A stretch of 64,000 nt of DNA. It comes from Ophiosphaerella korrae. Its lineage: Eukaryota > Ascomycota > Dothideomycetes > Pleosporales > Phaeosphaeriaceae. The notes under the pieces were generated by a model. That model was not told the DNA's origin. It ran no database searches and worked only from the letters and a program-made list of their open reading frames with translations. A program made the position numbers and the translations under genes. The DNA is taken from NCBI GenBank assembly GCA_028456385.1, contig JALNQF010000010.1, positions 124,001-188,000 on the forward strand, in the 5' to 3' direction. Position 1 is the first letter of the stretch, and each line of letters opens with the position of its first letter. Shown one piece after another: positions 35,991 through 46,500 of the stretch.

Positions 35991-36216
35991 GGTTCGGTGG
36001 TTCTCTGGTTTGGCTGCTTTTCGTGGGTCATCGGTTTGCTGGTTCTCTCTGGTTTTGCTTTTCATGGGTTATCGGTATGGTGGTTCTCTGATTTTGCTTT
36101 TCGTGGGTTATCGGTTTGGTTTTTGTCTGGTTTTGCTTTTCATGAGTTATCGGGTTGGTTTTTCTCTGGTTTTGCTTTTCATGGGTTGTCGGTTTGGTGC
36201 TTCTCTGGCTTGTCTT
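35991..36216 (+). repeat. Minisatellite, 39-41 bp unit, about 5.5 copies
   Basis: The unit runs roughly GGTTCTCTGGTTTTGCTTTT then CATGGGTTATCGGTTTGGT, repeated head to tail directly after the stop codon of the preceding gene. Units differ by small substitutions and by 0-2 bases in length. The array lies in the presumed 3' untranslated region. It is T/G-rich on the plus strand. Confidence 0.85.
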
Positions 36217-36661
36217 CTTGCATTCATCGGTATAATCAAAAGTTCCATTCCCCTCCTGCTTTCATTGACTTGATCTCCTAGTCAACCAGTGCAATGTGTG
36301 TCATAATGAGAGCTAGTTCGGGACCGCCACGTCACTCTCAGAGAGAGACCCTGCTCCTAGTGTTAATCCAGGAGGTATACAATAGTTGATATGTTATACA
36401 TTATTATAAGAAAAGAGCAGTAGATTGCTCCTGCCTTTTCTATGGCCATCTATAAAAGAGGCCGTGGGTATTTCAAGTGCCGTCTGGCTGCCACATCTGG
36501 CGTGGCCTCGTTTCCACTTTTTCCGTTGACTATGATCATGGTCTCATTTCTTCAGTGTTTCCTTTTGTACAATGGGTATAACTCCCCTTTCCACAAGCGC
36601 TTTCCAGCCCAGACAAGAGAATCGCCTCCATGGTTCAGACATGGCATCACCTCCACCATTC
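36217..36661. other. Intergenic between convergent genes
   Basis: Contains the ends of two convergent transcripts. No gene or repeat is recognised. Confidence 0.4.
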
Positions 36662-37280
36662 TCAATAAAAGCGTACGCCCCCCACACTCTCCACTTGCAC
36701 CTTCCCGCCCTCCATGTTCCCCCCACTTTCCCTGCTCCCCTCCAGCTCCGCCGCCCGCCGCAACTCCTTCCGCTTCTTCTTGCTTTGGTACAGCACCGCC
36801 TCGTCCTCTAAATCTTTCAACACTGCTCACGTTAACCCCAGCCTCGCACCCAGCGCAACACCACTTACCCTCCGCCCACTCCCCCTCGCCCCCCGCCTCT
36901 CCCGTCCCCAATATCCGCTCAACAGGCACATCCTCCCCGCGCTGCACGCGCTCAATGACTTCTCTCAACACGCCTATTTTCGCCTCGGCGCGCCGCAGCG
37001 CGTGTCCGTGCTCTTGCTTCAGCCACAGGATCTGGATCGCCTGGCTGCCGACTAGTAGGCCAAGGATGATGTACGGCGTCGCGGGGTTCCAGGGCCGGGG
37101 GTGGGCGGGTGCGGTGCGAGTGCGCAGGGGCTTGGGGATCATGGAGGCCCAGAAGGAGGGGGCGAGGATGGTGGGGAGGGAGATGGAGCGGTGGTGGGGG
37201 AGGGCGTGGGTTGGGAGGAGGGCGGCGCGACACGATGCTGGGGCGCGGAGAATCCGGGCGAGGTGGGTTGGTCCGCTCAT
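36662..37280 (-). CDS. DUF5321-family mitochondrial protein
   Basis: Two exons, 37280-36869 and 36822-36662, joined by a 46-bp intron, give about 190 residues. The N-terminus is Arg/Ser/Ala-rich with few acidic residues, a mitochondrial presequence pattern (RILRAPASCRAALLPTHALP). The mature part has PSFWASMIPKPLR, RPWNPATPYIILGLLVGSQA (one membrane segment), then a helical stretch EAKIGVLREVIERVQRGEDV and the LGTGEAGGEGEW motif followed after the intron by VLKDLEDEAVLYQSKKKRK. This order matches fungal DUF5321 proteins of the inner membrane. Reading without the intron gives a false Gly-rich tail. Confidence 0.82.
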
Positions 37281-37736
37281 TGTGGTGGTTGGACGGTCGT
37301 TTATGAGTATCGAATTTTGGTTCGAGGTTGAGATGGGTGATGTCGCAATTCGATAGACGTTAAAACGTAACTGGGTTAGCGGGCAAGACCCTGTCAGTGG
37401 CGCATGTGGACCTTGCTTATCTGGGGAGTGTGCCGAGGTATCGGTACTTTGTGCACCGTGGTTTCGTATATATATTCGTGCTTTCTGGGGGTTTGGTAGA
37501 GCGTGGTTTCTTACGCTTCGTTATGAGTTCTCGGGCCAAGTCGAATTTGTCGTTGCTCAGGCAGAGCGGCAATTTATCGCCTTTTGATAAGGTTCAGAGA
37601 TGGGTGTGTATAGCAACGTTGTCACTGTGTGTGTGGGAGAACTGACGGCGTGGTAGATTGATATTATAAAAGCCGAGGGCTACGATGTGTGGCTGTCTAG
37701 TATGACTATAAAGATGGCTTCTAATATAGTATATAG

Positions 37737-38381
37737 GGCCACGATTCCGAGGTGCTCAAGTTTCTCAAGCTTGAGTCGGCTACCTCGCAGCCAACAAAGT
37801 AGGGGTTTGGGCGGATGGCATGGCGATAGATGGACTGACGTTGAATCGTAGGGACGACCCTCACAACTCCCGCACCGTATTTAGCTTCACTGTACCTCGA
37901 CGGTTCTGTAGTATGTGGATCTTGCGCGTTTAGATGCGATGATAGGTTGACCTATGGCTCTCTCTAGATATGACTGGTAACCTTCACGGAGGAGCTGTAG
38001 CCTTGCTCTTCGACATTGCTACTTCGGTGACCATTACAGCCATCAGTCGTGAAGGGTTCTGGGACAATGGCCAGGTTTCTCGCAAACGGTACGTTGAGCC
38101 AATCGTCTACGAATAGAATCATCTGCTAATGTCGAACAGTAAGTTTCTCCCAGAGTCAACCGCTGTCTCTGAAATTGGGCTGGGGATGCTGACTTGATAA
38201 AGTCAACTGTACTTATATTCGGCCTGCACCTGAGGGCACTAAAGTTTACATTGTGAGCAAGGTGGTGCATCTCGGTAAGCGCATGGGTCTGACCGCGGGT
38301 GAAATGAGACTGGATTCAGAAAATGGAAAGGTGTTGTATACGTGTGAACATGATAAGGCAACAATAGGACTGAGTCTGTAG
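37737..38381 (+). pseudogene. Hotdog (4HBT) thioesterase, apparently frameshifted
   Basis: 4HBT thioesterases hydrolyse acyl-CoA. The active-site strand and helix are intact: RTVFSFTVPRRFC, then [20 protein letters not shown], and later NCTYIRPAPEGTKVYIVSKV and GKRMGLTAGEMRL. Exons are about 37820-37910, 37968-38088 and 38203-38381. Two joins fail. A stretch at 37737-37799 (SEVLKFLKLESATSQPTK) is one frame away from the next (VGVWADGMAIDG); a single base missing in the AAA run at 37796-37798 would explain it. The visible donor at 38089 leaves the exon one base out of frame with exon 3. It may be a recent pseudogene or contain assembly errors. If intact, ATG at 37820 could start a shorter protein. 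Confidence 0.65.
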
Positions 38382-38525
38382 CACGACTTTGAGAAATGTA
38401 TGTACTCTGTGGTAGTCCAGGATGTGCTGAGCCCATGCCAAGATATCCCACGTGCGGTGACTGCATCCATGCCACCCGCGTACCAACTATCACCACCAAC
38501 AATCTTCCAGCTGTGAATTGCGCCA

Positions 38526-40444
38526 ATGGATCTGGGAGATGAAGGGAGCTCTCCGTGGGGCGGTAAGACCCACCCGGTAACTCAACATGCACTGCTCGAC
38601 GTGCACTGACAAGCATGTTAGATGTGCCGTCGCAGTCCAGTCCTGCCCCGAAGGCTGCCACATTAGCACCACACGACAAGCAGAACAATGACACGCTCTC
38701 TGCCCCGCCTATCCCCGTCACCAGCTCTGCGCCATCCGCCGGTGCTGCGCTGCGGTCTCCCGCCGGCCGTGGCCCCCGAAGACGGCAGTATGGCGCCCAA
38801 TCCACCAAGCTCGAGGCCGTCGACGACCCTCTGGGGCCTCTGGGAGCCCCAACACCACCCTCAGGACTCGAGACGGCGCCCCCAGCGCCGCCCCAGAAGG
38901 AGTCGGCCGCGTCGCGCAGCTCTCGCCTTGCGCCCGATGCCTCGACCCAGTCGCTGCGTGGCCTCATGGACTCGGTGAGCCTCGATAACGACGATGCTGA
39001 GCAGCCGCGGTCGCAGGGTCCACGAGTGCCGCCACCAGTACAGGCTCCAGTCAATGCCGCCCCGCAGCGCCAGACACAGCCCAGCGTCAGCGTCGAGCAG
39101 GCTGCGAAGCCCTCCTTCACCATCTACGTCGGCGACCCGCACAAGGTGGGCGATCTAACCAGCTCCCACACCGAGTACTCGGTCACAACCAAGACCACCT
39201 CCAAGGGCTACCGCAACTCCGAGTTCACCGTCTCCCGCCGCTACCGCGATTTCCTCTGGCTCTACACTCAGCTTCACAACAACAATCCTGGCGTCATCAT
39301 CCCTCCCCCGCCGGAGAAGCAGGCGGTTGGCCGCTTCGATGCCGACTTCGTCGAGTCTAGGCGCGCTGCTTTGGAGCGCATGCTCAACAAGTCGGCTGCA
39401 CATCCTATCCTACAGCACGATAGCGATATGAAGCTGTTCCTCGAAAGCGAGGCCTTCAATGTCGATATCAAGAACAAAGAGCGCAAGGACCCTGGCTTGG
39501 GCGAAAGCAAGGGCATGTTTGGCTCCATGCTCTCCAGTAGTAGCGGCAAATTCGTAGAACACGATGATGTGCGCCTCCTTGTTCCCATTCTAAAGACGAA
39601 GCTAACGCACTGTAGTGGTTTCACGACCGCAAAGTTTACCTTGACGCCCTCGAGAATCAGCTCAAGGCTTTACTCAAAGCAACCGACACTGTGGTTGCCC
39701 AACGAAAAGGACTGGCTGAGGCTTGTGGCGATTTCTCAGCATCGCTGCACTCACTCTCTACCGTTGAACTTTCGCCCTTCCTATCTGGTCCCCTGGACAG
39801 CCTCTCCGATATTCAAATTCGGATTCGCGAGCTGTACGAGCGCCAGGCTCAGCAAGACGTCCTCACCATGGGCATTGTTATCGATGAGTACATCCGTTTG
39901 ATAGGCTCGGTCAAAACAGCGTTCCAACAACGACAAAAGGCGTACCATTCTTGGCACACCGCAGAACAAGAGCTCCAGAAGAGAAAAGCGACCCAAGACA
40001 AACTGCTCAGACAGGGCAGATCCCAGCAAGACCGCCTCAACCAGCTCAGCGCCGATGTTGCAGACGCGGAGCGACGAGTGCACCAGACGAGGCTACTTTT
40101 CGACGACATGGGCCGTCTCATGCGCAACGAACTTGAGCGCTTCGAACGAGAAAAAGTCGAGGACTTCAAGTCTGGTGTGGAAACGTACCTGGAAAGCGCA
40201 GTCGAGGCACAAAAAGAGGTAAGACATGATTTTGAAATTCCAAAGACATAACTAACGCACGTGCTAGCTGATTGAGATCTGGGAGACGTTCCTGATGCAG
40301 CTAGATACCGAGGAAGGAGAAACCTTTGTTCCTCCGGCTGGTGTTGTCGCGTCGCCTACAGCTGGCCAGACGGAAGAGAACAATGCTAAAGCAGCGGGCG
40401 ATGCAGATGGTCGGGCCGAGGGCGTGTCAGAAAATGAAGAGTGA
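38526..40444 (+). CDS. vps5: Retromer sorting nexin Vps5 (SNX1-type)
   Basis: Vps5 pairs with Vps17 to form the membrane-bending half of retromer, which returns cargo from endosomes to the Golgi. Four exons join in frame: 38526-38562, 38622-39568, 39616-40218, 40268-40444 (587 residues). The short first exon encodes MDLGDEGSSPWG, and the second starts DVPSQSS. A Pro/Ala/Ser-rich leader is followed by the PX domain at about residues 180-300 (FTIYVGDPHKVGDL, EYSVTTKTTSKGY, FTVSRRYRDFLWLYTQL, IIPPPPEKQA, RFDADFVESRRAALERML), which binds phosphatidylinositol 3-phosphate. The BAR domain follows from WFHDRKVYLDALENQLK to the end. The gene shows no lesion. Confidence 0.93.
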
Positions 40445-41461
40445 TGGGTAGTTTAGGAGAATCTGGCTATTGAATACCCACACTTTGTTAATATTTTGCG
40501 ATGCCTCGAGTCAAACTTGCGTTGGGTTGTCATGATATCCACGTTTTCTGACCACTTGCCTTGTGGATCAGTCCGTGTCTTAAAAGTTATGGATGAGAGA
40601 ATGGCTTATTTCTACGTAATCGTTCTAGTTACTGCCATCTTTCAGCTTGATGGAACTTATTTGCCTGTGGCATTTTCGATAGCATAATAAGACTAGTCAG
40701 GGAGTTGCGTTGGTAGCGGAACGACACCTTCCTCATCAGGGTAGATACAAAGATGTTTCGGCGCAGACACTATTCAGCAATTTTTGAGCTATCAGTCTTA
40801 AGCTATCTATAGATACTATAGAAAAGAGGATAACCATAGTGTGATCTCTAGTACTACGTCGCTAGCGAAACCGGCTTCACCCCGAACGCGTCTACAACAC
40901 GAAAGCCCTGGCATCCCGCCTTACGTAGCCTAGGCACGTGACTTACCACGGTACAAGAAGGTAATTCTAGGATGGCACATCTTCAAGCTTAAAGGTGTTC
41001 CGTTAGGTGCCGGCAGCCTTGTTTGCCGATCTTTGGGGTTCTAGAAGCTTTGCCCTGCGCGGCGGCAAGGTTGCCAAATGCAGGGCTGCATTATATCAAC
41101 TTTTCGTTTAGTGTAAGCGCTTGCCAACTCATCAACACTCAAACATTCTACTTGGAAATTACTTATACTGATATTATTTTGGTATTCTAGTCATTCATTT
41201 TCACATGGATGAAATTGAAACTCTTCAAATGGGCAAGCAATACTCCTTTTCACCTGTGCGACTGCTAACACGAAAGACATTCTAGCCGCTGGTGCCTGGC
41301 AGACTCAGAACGCAAACTGGGATCAAGTTCTGCAAGTTAGTATCGTTAAGAAACACTATAGATTGCGCTAATTATCGTGTAGAGTGGTAATCCTCCACAA
41401 GGACAGGTTATGTAGGTAAAAGATCCTTAGCCTGAAAAAGTGAGTTTAATTAGATGATACA
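40445..41461. other. Intergenic with possible 5' exons of the CorA-like gene
   Basis: An ATG at 41205 opens MDEIETLQMGKQYSFSPVR, and a later piece reads GAWQTQNANWDQVLQ. These could be 5' exons of the next gene, but I could not join them cleanly. Confidence 0.3.
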
Positions 41462-42840
41462 GCTTCACGTCTACAAAAGCAATAGTAGAAGCTCCGCAAA
41501 TACTTCGAGCTCGTATCCTTAAGAGGTTTAGAATGGACCCATTCCTATTTAACAGGGTATATCTTGAATCGAATGGATTATCTGGCTGCGAGTCTATATA
41601 TGACGAGAATCAAGTTCTTACATGCTACAGTTCGTCGTCCAGATCATGACATCAATGGAAACCCAATTTAAAGTTACCTGACGGCTATACAGATTATTGG
41701 TCTCGCTTCATCGCGAAGCAAACGCACAAGGAGCTACGACCTAAATGTAGCTTCACACGACACCATTCAACTTGGGAGGTAGAAAACCTTCCCGGCCCCA
41801 TCAAGCCAATACATGGGCCACGATCGGTCAAGCATGGCTGGGAGTGGTATGAGATGGAATTTTTTGTCCACTGGACACCACCTCATTCCACAACACTACT
41901 GTGTTTCAATCTTCCTGAGCACATGAAGATGTCCTTTCAGTCAGCCTTGTCCTCTAGTAGGGACAATACTGACCTCTCTGATCCCTATTCCATTTTTTCG
42001 ATCGTTTTATTCGAACTGCTTTCCATCTACAACGACTCAGTCTGGTCACTAAGGAACCACATCTGCGGTGTGGAGGCAGTGAGTCCACTATTACTTCACT
42101 GCTAGCTGTTGAACTAACCATCTTAGACTAGGCCACCAGACCCCAATTATCATTTACTGCATGAAATCGCAAGGCATGCAATTCATGTCAACGAAACGCT
42201 GTCTGTAGCACTAGAGTCTATCAAAACCCTTCAGCAGCAACATCAAGATTACTCAGCCCAACGCTTTCAGTGCCACAACCACTGGAACAGAATCCATAAT
42301 CACTTTCACTTCCAGCTGCGATGTCTCTACGGCCTGCTATTACGATCTGAATCCAACAAAGCACGGATCCAAAACGAGATTACGCTAGTAAGTTTGGTCG
42401 TCCCGCTCGGACACCTTAGGTCGCTACTACTAACCATTATTGAACACGCAAACTAATACAATAATCGCTAGGCCTTCCACATCGCAGCGCAACGGGACAG
42501 CAGGATCCAAGTACGGATCGGAGAAGAAGCCAAAAAGGAGACCACGGCGATGAAGGCGATTGCGGTCGTCACCATGACCTTCCTGCCCGCTACATTTGTC
42601 TCGGTAAGCCTGCTTGATTTAATGTGTGTGTAAGACTCAAGCCTGACTGTTATACCTTCAAAGTCGATTTTCAGTATGTCATTCTTCCACTTCGAGCCCT
42701 CTAAGAACGGTGACGGGGAGACTTTTGTTATGTCTAATAAGTTCTGGATGTACTGGGTCCTCGCAGCGCCATTATCTATCGCTGCACTAGGTTTGTGGAT
42801 TTTCTGGGACAGAAGGTTGGGCAGGAGGCATTACGACTAG
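41462..42840 (+). pseudogene. CorA-like fungal membrane protein with in-frame stop
   Basis: CorA-like fungal proteins are membrane proteins related to Mg2+ channels. Exons 41463-42078, 42127-42387, 42472-42603 and 42664-42840 join in frame except for TGA at 41647-41649. The first exon has LRARILKRFRMDPFLFNRVY and LPDGYTDYWSRFI, then HGWEWYEMEFFVHW. The long helix region includes IARHAIHVNETLSVALESIK. The end has RIGEEAKKETTAMKAIAVVT, MTFLPATFVS/SIFSMSFF and FWMYWVLAAPLSIAALGLWI, which are two C-terminal membrane segments separated by a loop. The GMN motif of bacterial CorA is absent, as is usual in this group. The TGA fits CGA to TGA. It may be a true pseudogene, or the stop may lie in an unrecognised intron. 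Confidence 0.6.
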
Positions 42841-43536
42841 CGGCCAGAAAAATTCGAAGAACATTCGTTGCTACGCTGAGTTTGAAATCCGCTAAAGATA
42901 GTTCTGGCTACTGGATGTGGCACGTGCGCATACGTAGCGTGCTGGGGCACGGAGGAGCACTTCTCGGGTCATTGTACATCACCTGACTAGAACTCATATA
43001 CGCCAAGATGGGCTCGTACACCCATGCTGGATATGCCATAACTACCAATTTTTAAAAAGAGACAAATTTAAGTAAGCTACAGAGCTGACCACTAGCTTTC
43101 ATTTGGTTTAATATTTATGTTTTTTGGTTGTATTTCGCTGCACAATCGTGCTTGGAAATGAAAGTTGTGTTGAATTCAAGCGTTCCCTGGATTCTGCCCT
43201 CATGGACCGCCTGGGAGGTGTGCAAGGGTCCGACTTTACTGATCGGACAACGCAACCAGCTCCAGCAACAGGTCGCACGACGAGGAGCCTACCTCCTGTA
43301 GCACGTTTAATCGTACAACGCAAGGATTTCTGCTTCTTGCCAGTGGAGCCGTCGGCACTTATTCAATGCCGTGAGGCGGTATTAGCGCAAACTATATTCC
43401 CCTGCCACCTGCCGGAACATTATAGCAATCCCGCTAACTCAGGATAAGACACGCGCTAATACCTTTACACGATACCGAATCATCTCCTCCCACCTGCCTT
43501 GCTATCGTTCCTCTCTATATTCGCCTCCCCATCGCA
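42841..43536. other. Intergenic, promoter side of the NLR gene
   Basis: No gene seen. Short frames here lack motifs. Confidence 0.4.
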
Positions 43537-46500
43537 ATGGAGGTCACTCGATACTCTGTAGGGTGGATAGCCCCGTTGCCGTTGGAGCTGACGGCTGCGA
43601 TAGCTGCGTTAGATGAGGATTATGGCGATTTCCACATCAACGATTATTGCTATCATGGAGGAAGAATAGGCCAGCACAATATTGTGATGGCTGTACAACC
43701 ACAAATGGGCACGGATGCCGCCTCGGATCTTGCTGCCAGGATGCGTGCTGCCTTTAGGAACATCCAATATTTTATGGTTGTTGGGATCGGAGGTGGAGTC
43801 CCTAGTTATGGTCCTTCTGGTGCGCAGTTTCAGATTGTACTTGGAGACGTAGTGGTGAGCTATCCAAGAGGTAGGTATGGTGGCGTCATTCGATACGACT
43901 TCGGAGCCTGGACGGACAAGGGTGGGCTCGAGTTTATGTCGCATACGAATAGCCCGCCTGACACTCTCCTTAATGCCATTAACAGTCTCCAGTCCAGGCA
44001 CATGACGACTTGCGGAACGAAGATCCCGGCCTTTTTACTGGAGATGAGGCTGAACATACATGTTGATGAGCGTCAAAAATTTGAGGACCAAGGTGCCGCA
44101 CAGGATAGGCTGTTCCAGGATAATTACCTCCATCCTGGGGAGTCTGTGAATGAGGACTGTGAGAATTGCTGCGATCCCAGCCGATCCGAAATGCGCGAAT
44201 GTCGAGGCGACAGAGCTGTCAGACAGCCGGACACTCCAAGGATTCACTACGGAAACATAGCCTCTAGCAACCAACTGCAGATCTCGGCATCTAAAAGGAA
44301 TGAGCTTCACAAAGATCTTGGAGTTATCTGTTTTGAAATGGAGGGCGCTGGCGTTATCCAGAAACACCCTTGTCTGGTAATTCGCGGAATCTGCGACTAT
44401 TCGGATTCTCATAAGAACAAGAAGTGGCAGCCTTATGCGGCGGCAACAGCAGCTGCATATACAAAGGAGCTTCTAGGGATTTTACCAGCAAGCAATTTTA
44501 CTCCAAGTTCTTTAGCTAAACAAATTGAGGAACCTGGTAAGTTGCCCACTTTGTCTTGATAACATGCTTCCCTCTATCTTTAAAATTGCAACGCCGCGTA
44601 AATCACGGAGTGGAAATGTGAGGTTTAGAGTGGTTGAGAAAATAACTGAAGGTGCAACCGGGTTACTGCTCTTCTTGGTGCCAATGAGGGTAGGGTGTAG
44701 TACAAGGCTAATTGCACACATCGACTCTCCAGCTCTTGAAATGACCTCTGCCTTGACTCTCCCGGGAATTACTAAGCGGTCTGAGTGGCAGATGCTCCTC
44801 AGAAGCAGTGGTATGTATCTTTTCTCCCTTTAAATAATTCGTTTCTAAGACTGGTAGGCATCCCAGAAGACGGTCTTCTTGAGCGTCTATCGGACTATGA
44901 TTATGAGCGAGCGTACAGGTGGCGACGGAGCCGTAGAATCGAGCACACCACAAATTGGATACGAAAGCACCCGGATTTTGTAGTTTGGCTTGATGGTGGA
45001 GGACCAGGGTGTATTTGGCTTTCTGGAACAGGTGAGCAACTTGTATATTTCTTCTAATTCAGTCTATACTGACTTCACGTACACAGTTGGCTGTGGCAAG
45101 AGCATCATTATGTAGGTTCCCTTAGTCCTTTGTGCATAAATGTCTAACTTCATAAAGGACGACGGTTATTGAAACAACTGTTGACAAGGCACGGATTACC
45201 CGCAAACCAGTACTCCAGTTCATCTTTGACCATTCGTTCCAGCAGCACCTTACTGCACGCGCTCTATTTGGAAGCTATGCAAAGCAATTGCTTGTGCATG
45301 CACAACGAAAAAACACGATATGCCCTTCAGCTGTCATCGAGCGGATATTGCAGTTTTATGCCCCCAAAAGACGTCGTCCCAATACACAGGAGCTAATTGA
45401 TGAGGTGCTCATTCCCCTCTATCAGAAGTTCGAGGAAACTGGTGCTATATTACTCGTTGATGGAGTGGACGAATGCAGCCAACGAGAGACGTTCAAAATT
45501 CTAAGTGGTCTACGGCAGCTTCTCAAATTGCCGTCTTGTCGGATATTTATTTGCAGCCGGCAAGATTTGGACGTCTTACGAGGCATACCAGGCACTGCTC
45601 GAATCCAAATCACCCCAGCGGATACCAAAACGGACCTTGAAGTTTTTGTGGACAGGGAGGTTAAAGAGAAGCAGCACGAACGGCCAATCTCAAGTAATAA
45701 AATCGTAATTGAAGAGATTAGGCGCAAAATATTGGAAAAAGCTGATGGAATGTGAGTAACGACCCCAAAGGCGCATTTATAGTGCTCAATAATCGGTCTA
45801 GGTTCCTGTGGGCCAAATATTTGATTAAAATGCTATGGGATGATTGCATTGGTCAAGACACAACGGACAAAGCGGTGTATGAAACCTTGGAAATGCTACC
45901 GAAGGACCTCAATGAGACTTACGAGCGATGCTTGGAGAGAGTGAACCGGCATAGCAAGCGGAGATCCCTCGCAGACCGTATTCTCAAATGGATATGTGTC
46001 TCCACGGTACCCTTCAACATCATCCAACTTCAAGAAGCGCTTATAACGGATCCAAAAAATGGCGAATTAGGCGATAATTATATACCCAAGGAAGAGATTT
46101 TGACCTGTTGCGCGAGCTTGGCATATTTTCAGAAGGATGCCTCTGCTGAATTAGTCCTTCTAGCCCATCATTCTGTCCGCCAATTTCTATTTCCTCTCGG
46201 AGAGGAATCTGGGTATACAACAACACAGGTGGAACTGGGTGAACTCTGTGTCGCTCATCTCTACAGGCATCGACCAGTGAAAGAGCTCATCGCCCATGGA
46301 GAGCGTTCCAGTAAACCCACCAGAACACTACGGATTCCCCGAGGCCCTGTATCTACCATCAGTTCCATCATCCTCCCAGGAATCTTTAAATCTCTTTCTT
46401 CCACCCGTTCTGACCATCAGATGTCGGCCCTAATCAAGTTTCCTAATCCCACTCCACGGAAAGTTGCTATGGTGAAAGAGACAGGTTTTATGTCTTATGC

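Noticed and set aside
35974..36281. Open frames within the 35991-36216 array as a repeat protein
   Set aside because: The frames follow from the T/G-rich minisatellite sequence and change with unit length (39-41 bp), so they are not likely coding.
36552..36661. Gly-rich tail of the unspliced DUF5321 frame
   Set aside because: It appears only if the 46-bp intron is ignored; the spliced frame ends at 36662.
36544..37356. Long plus-strand ORF (Pro/Ser-rich, ~300 codons) opposite DUF5321
   Set aside because: It is the antisense shadow of the DUF5321 gene; the minus frame has the intron, presequence and membrane segment.
38239..39123. Minus-strand 294-codon ORF opposite Vps5 and the thioesterase
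   Set aside because: Shadow of the Vps5 leader; composition (Ala/Gly/Arg/Ser) is typical of antisense of Pro/Ala-rich coding DNA.
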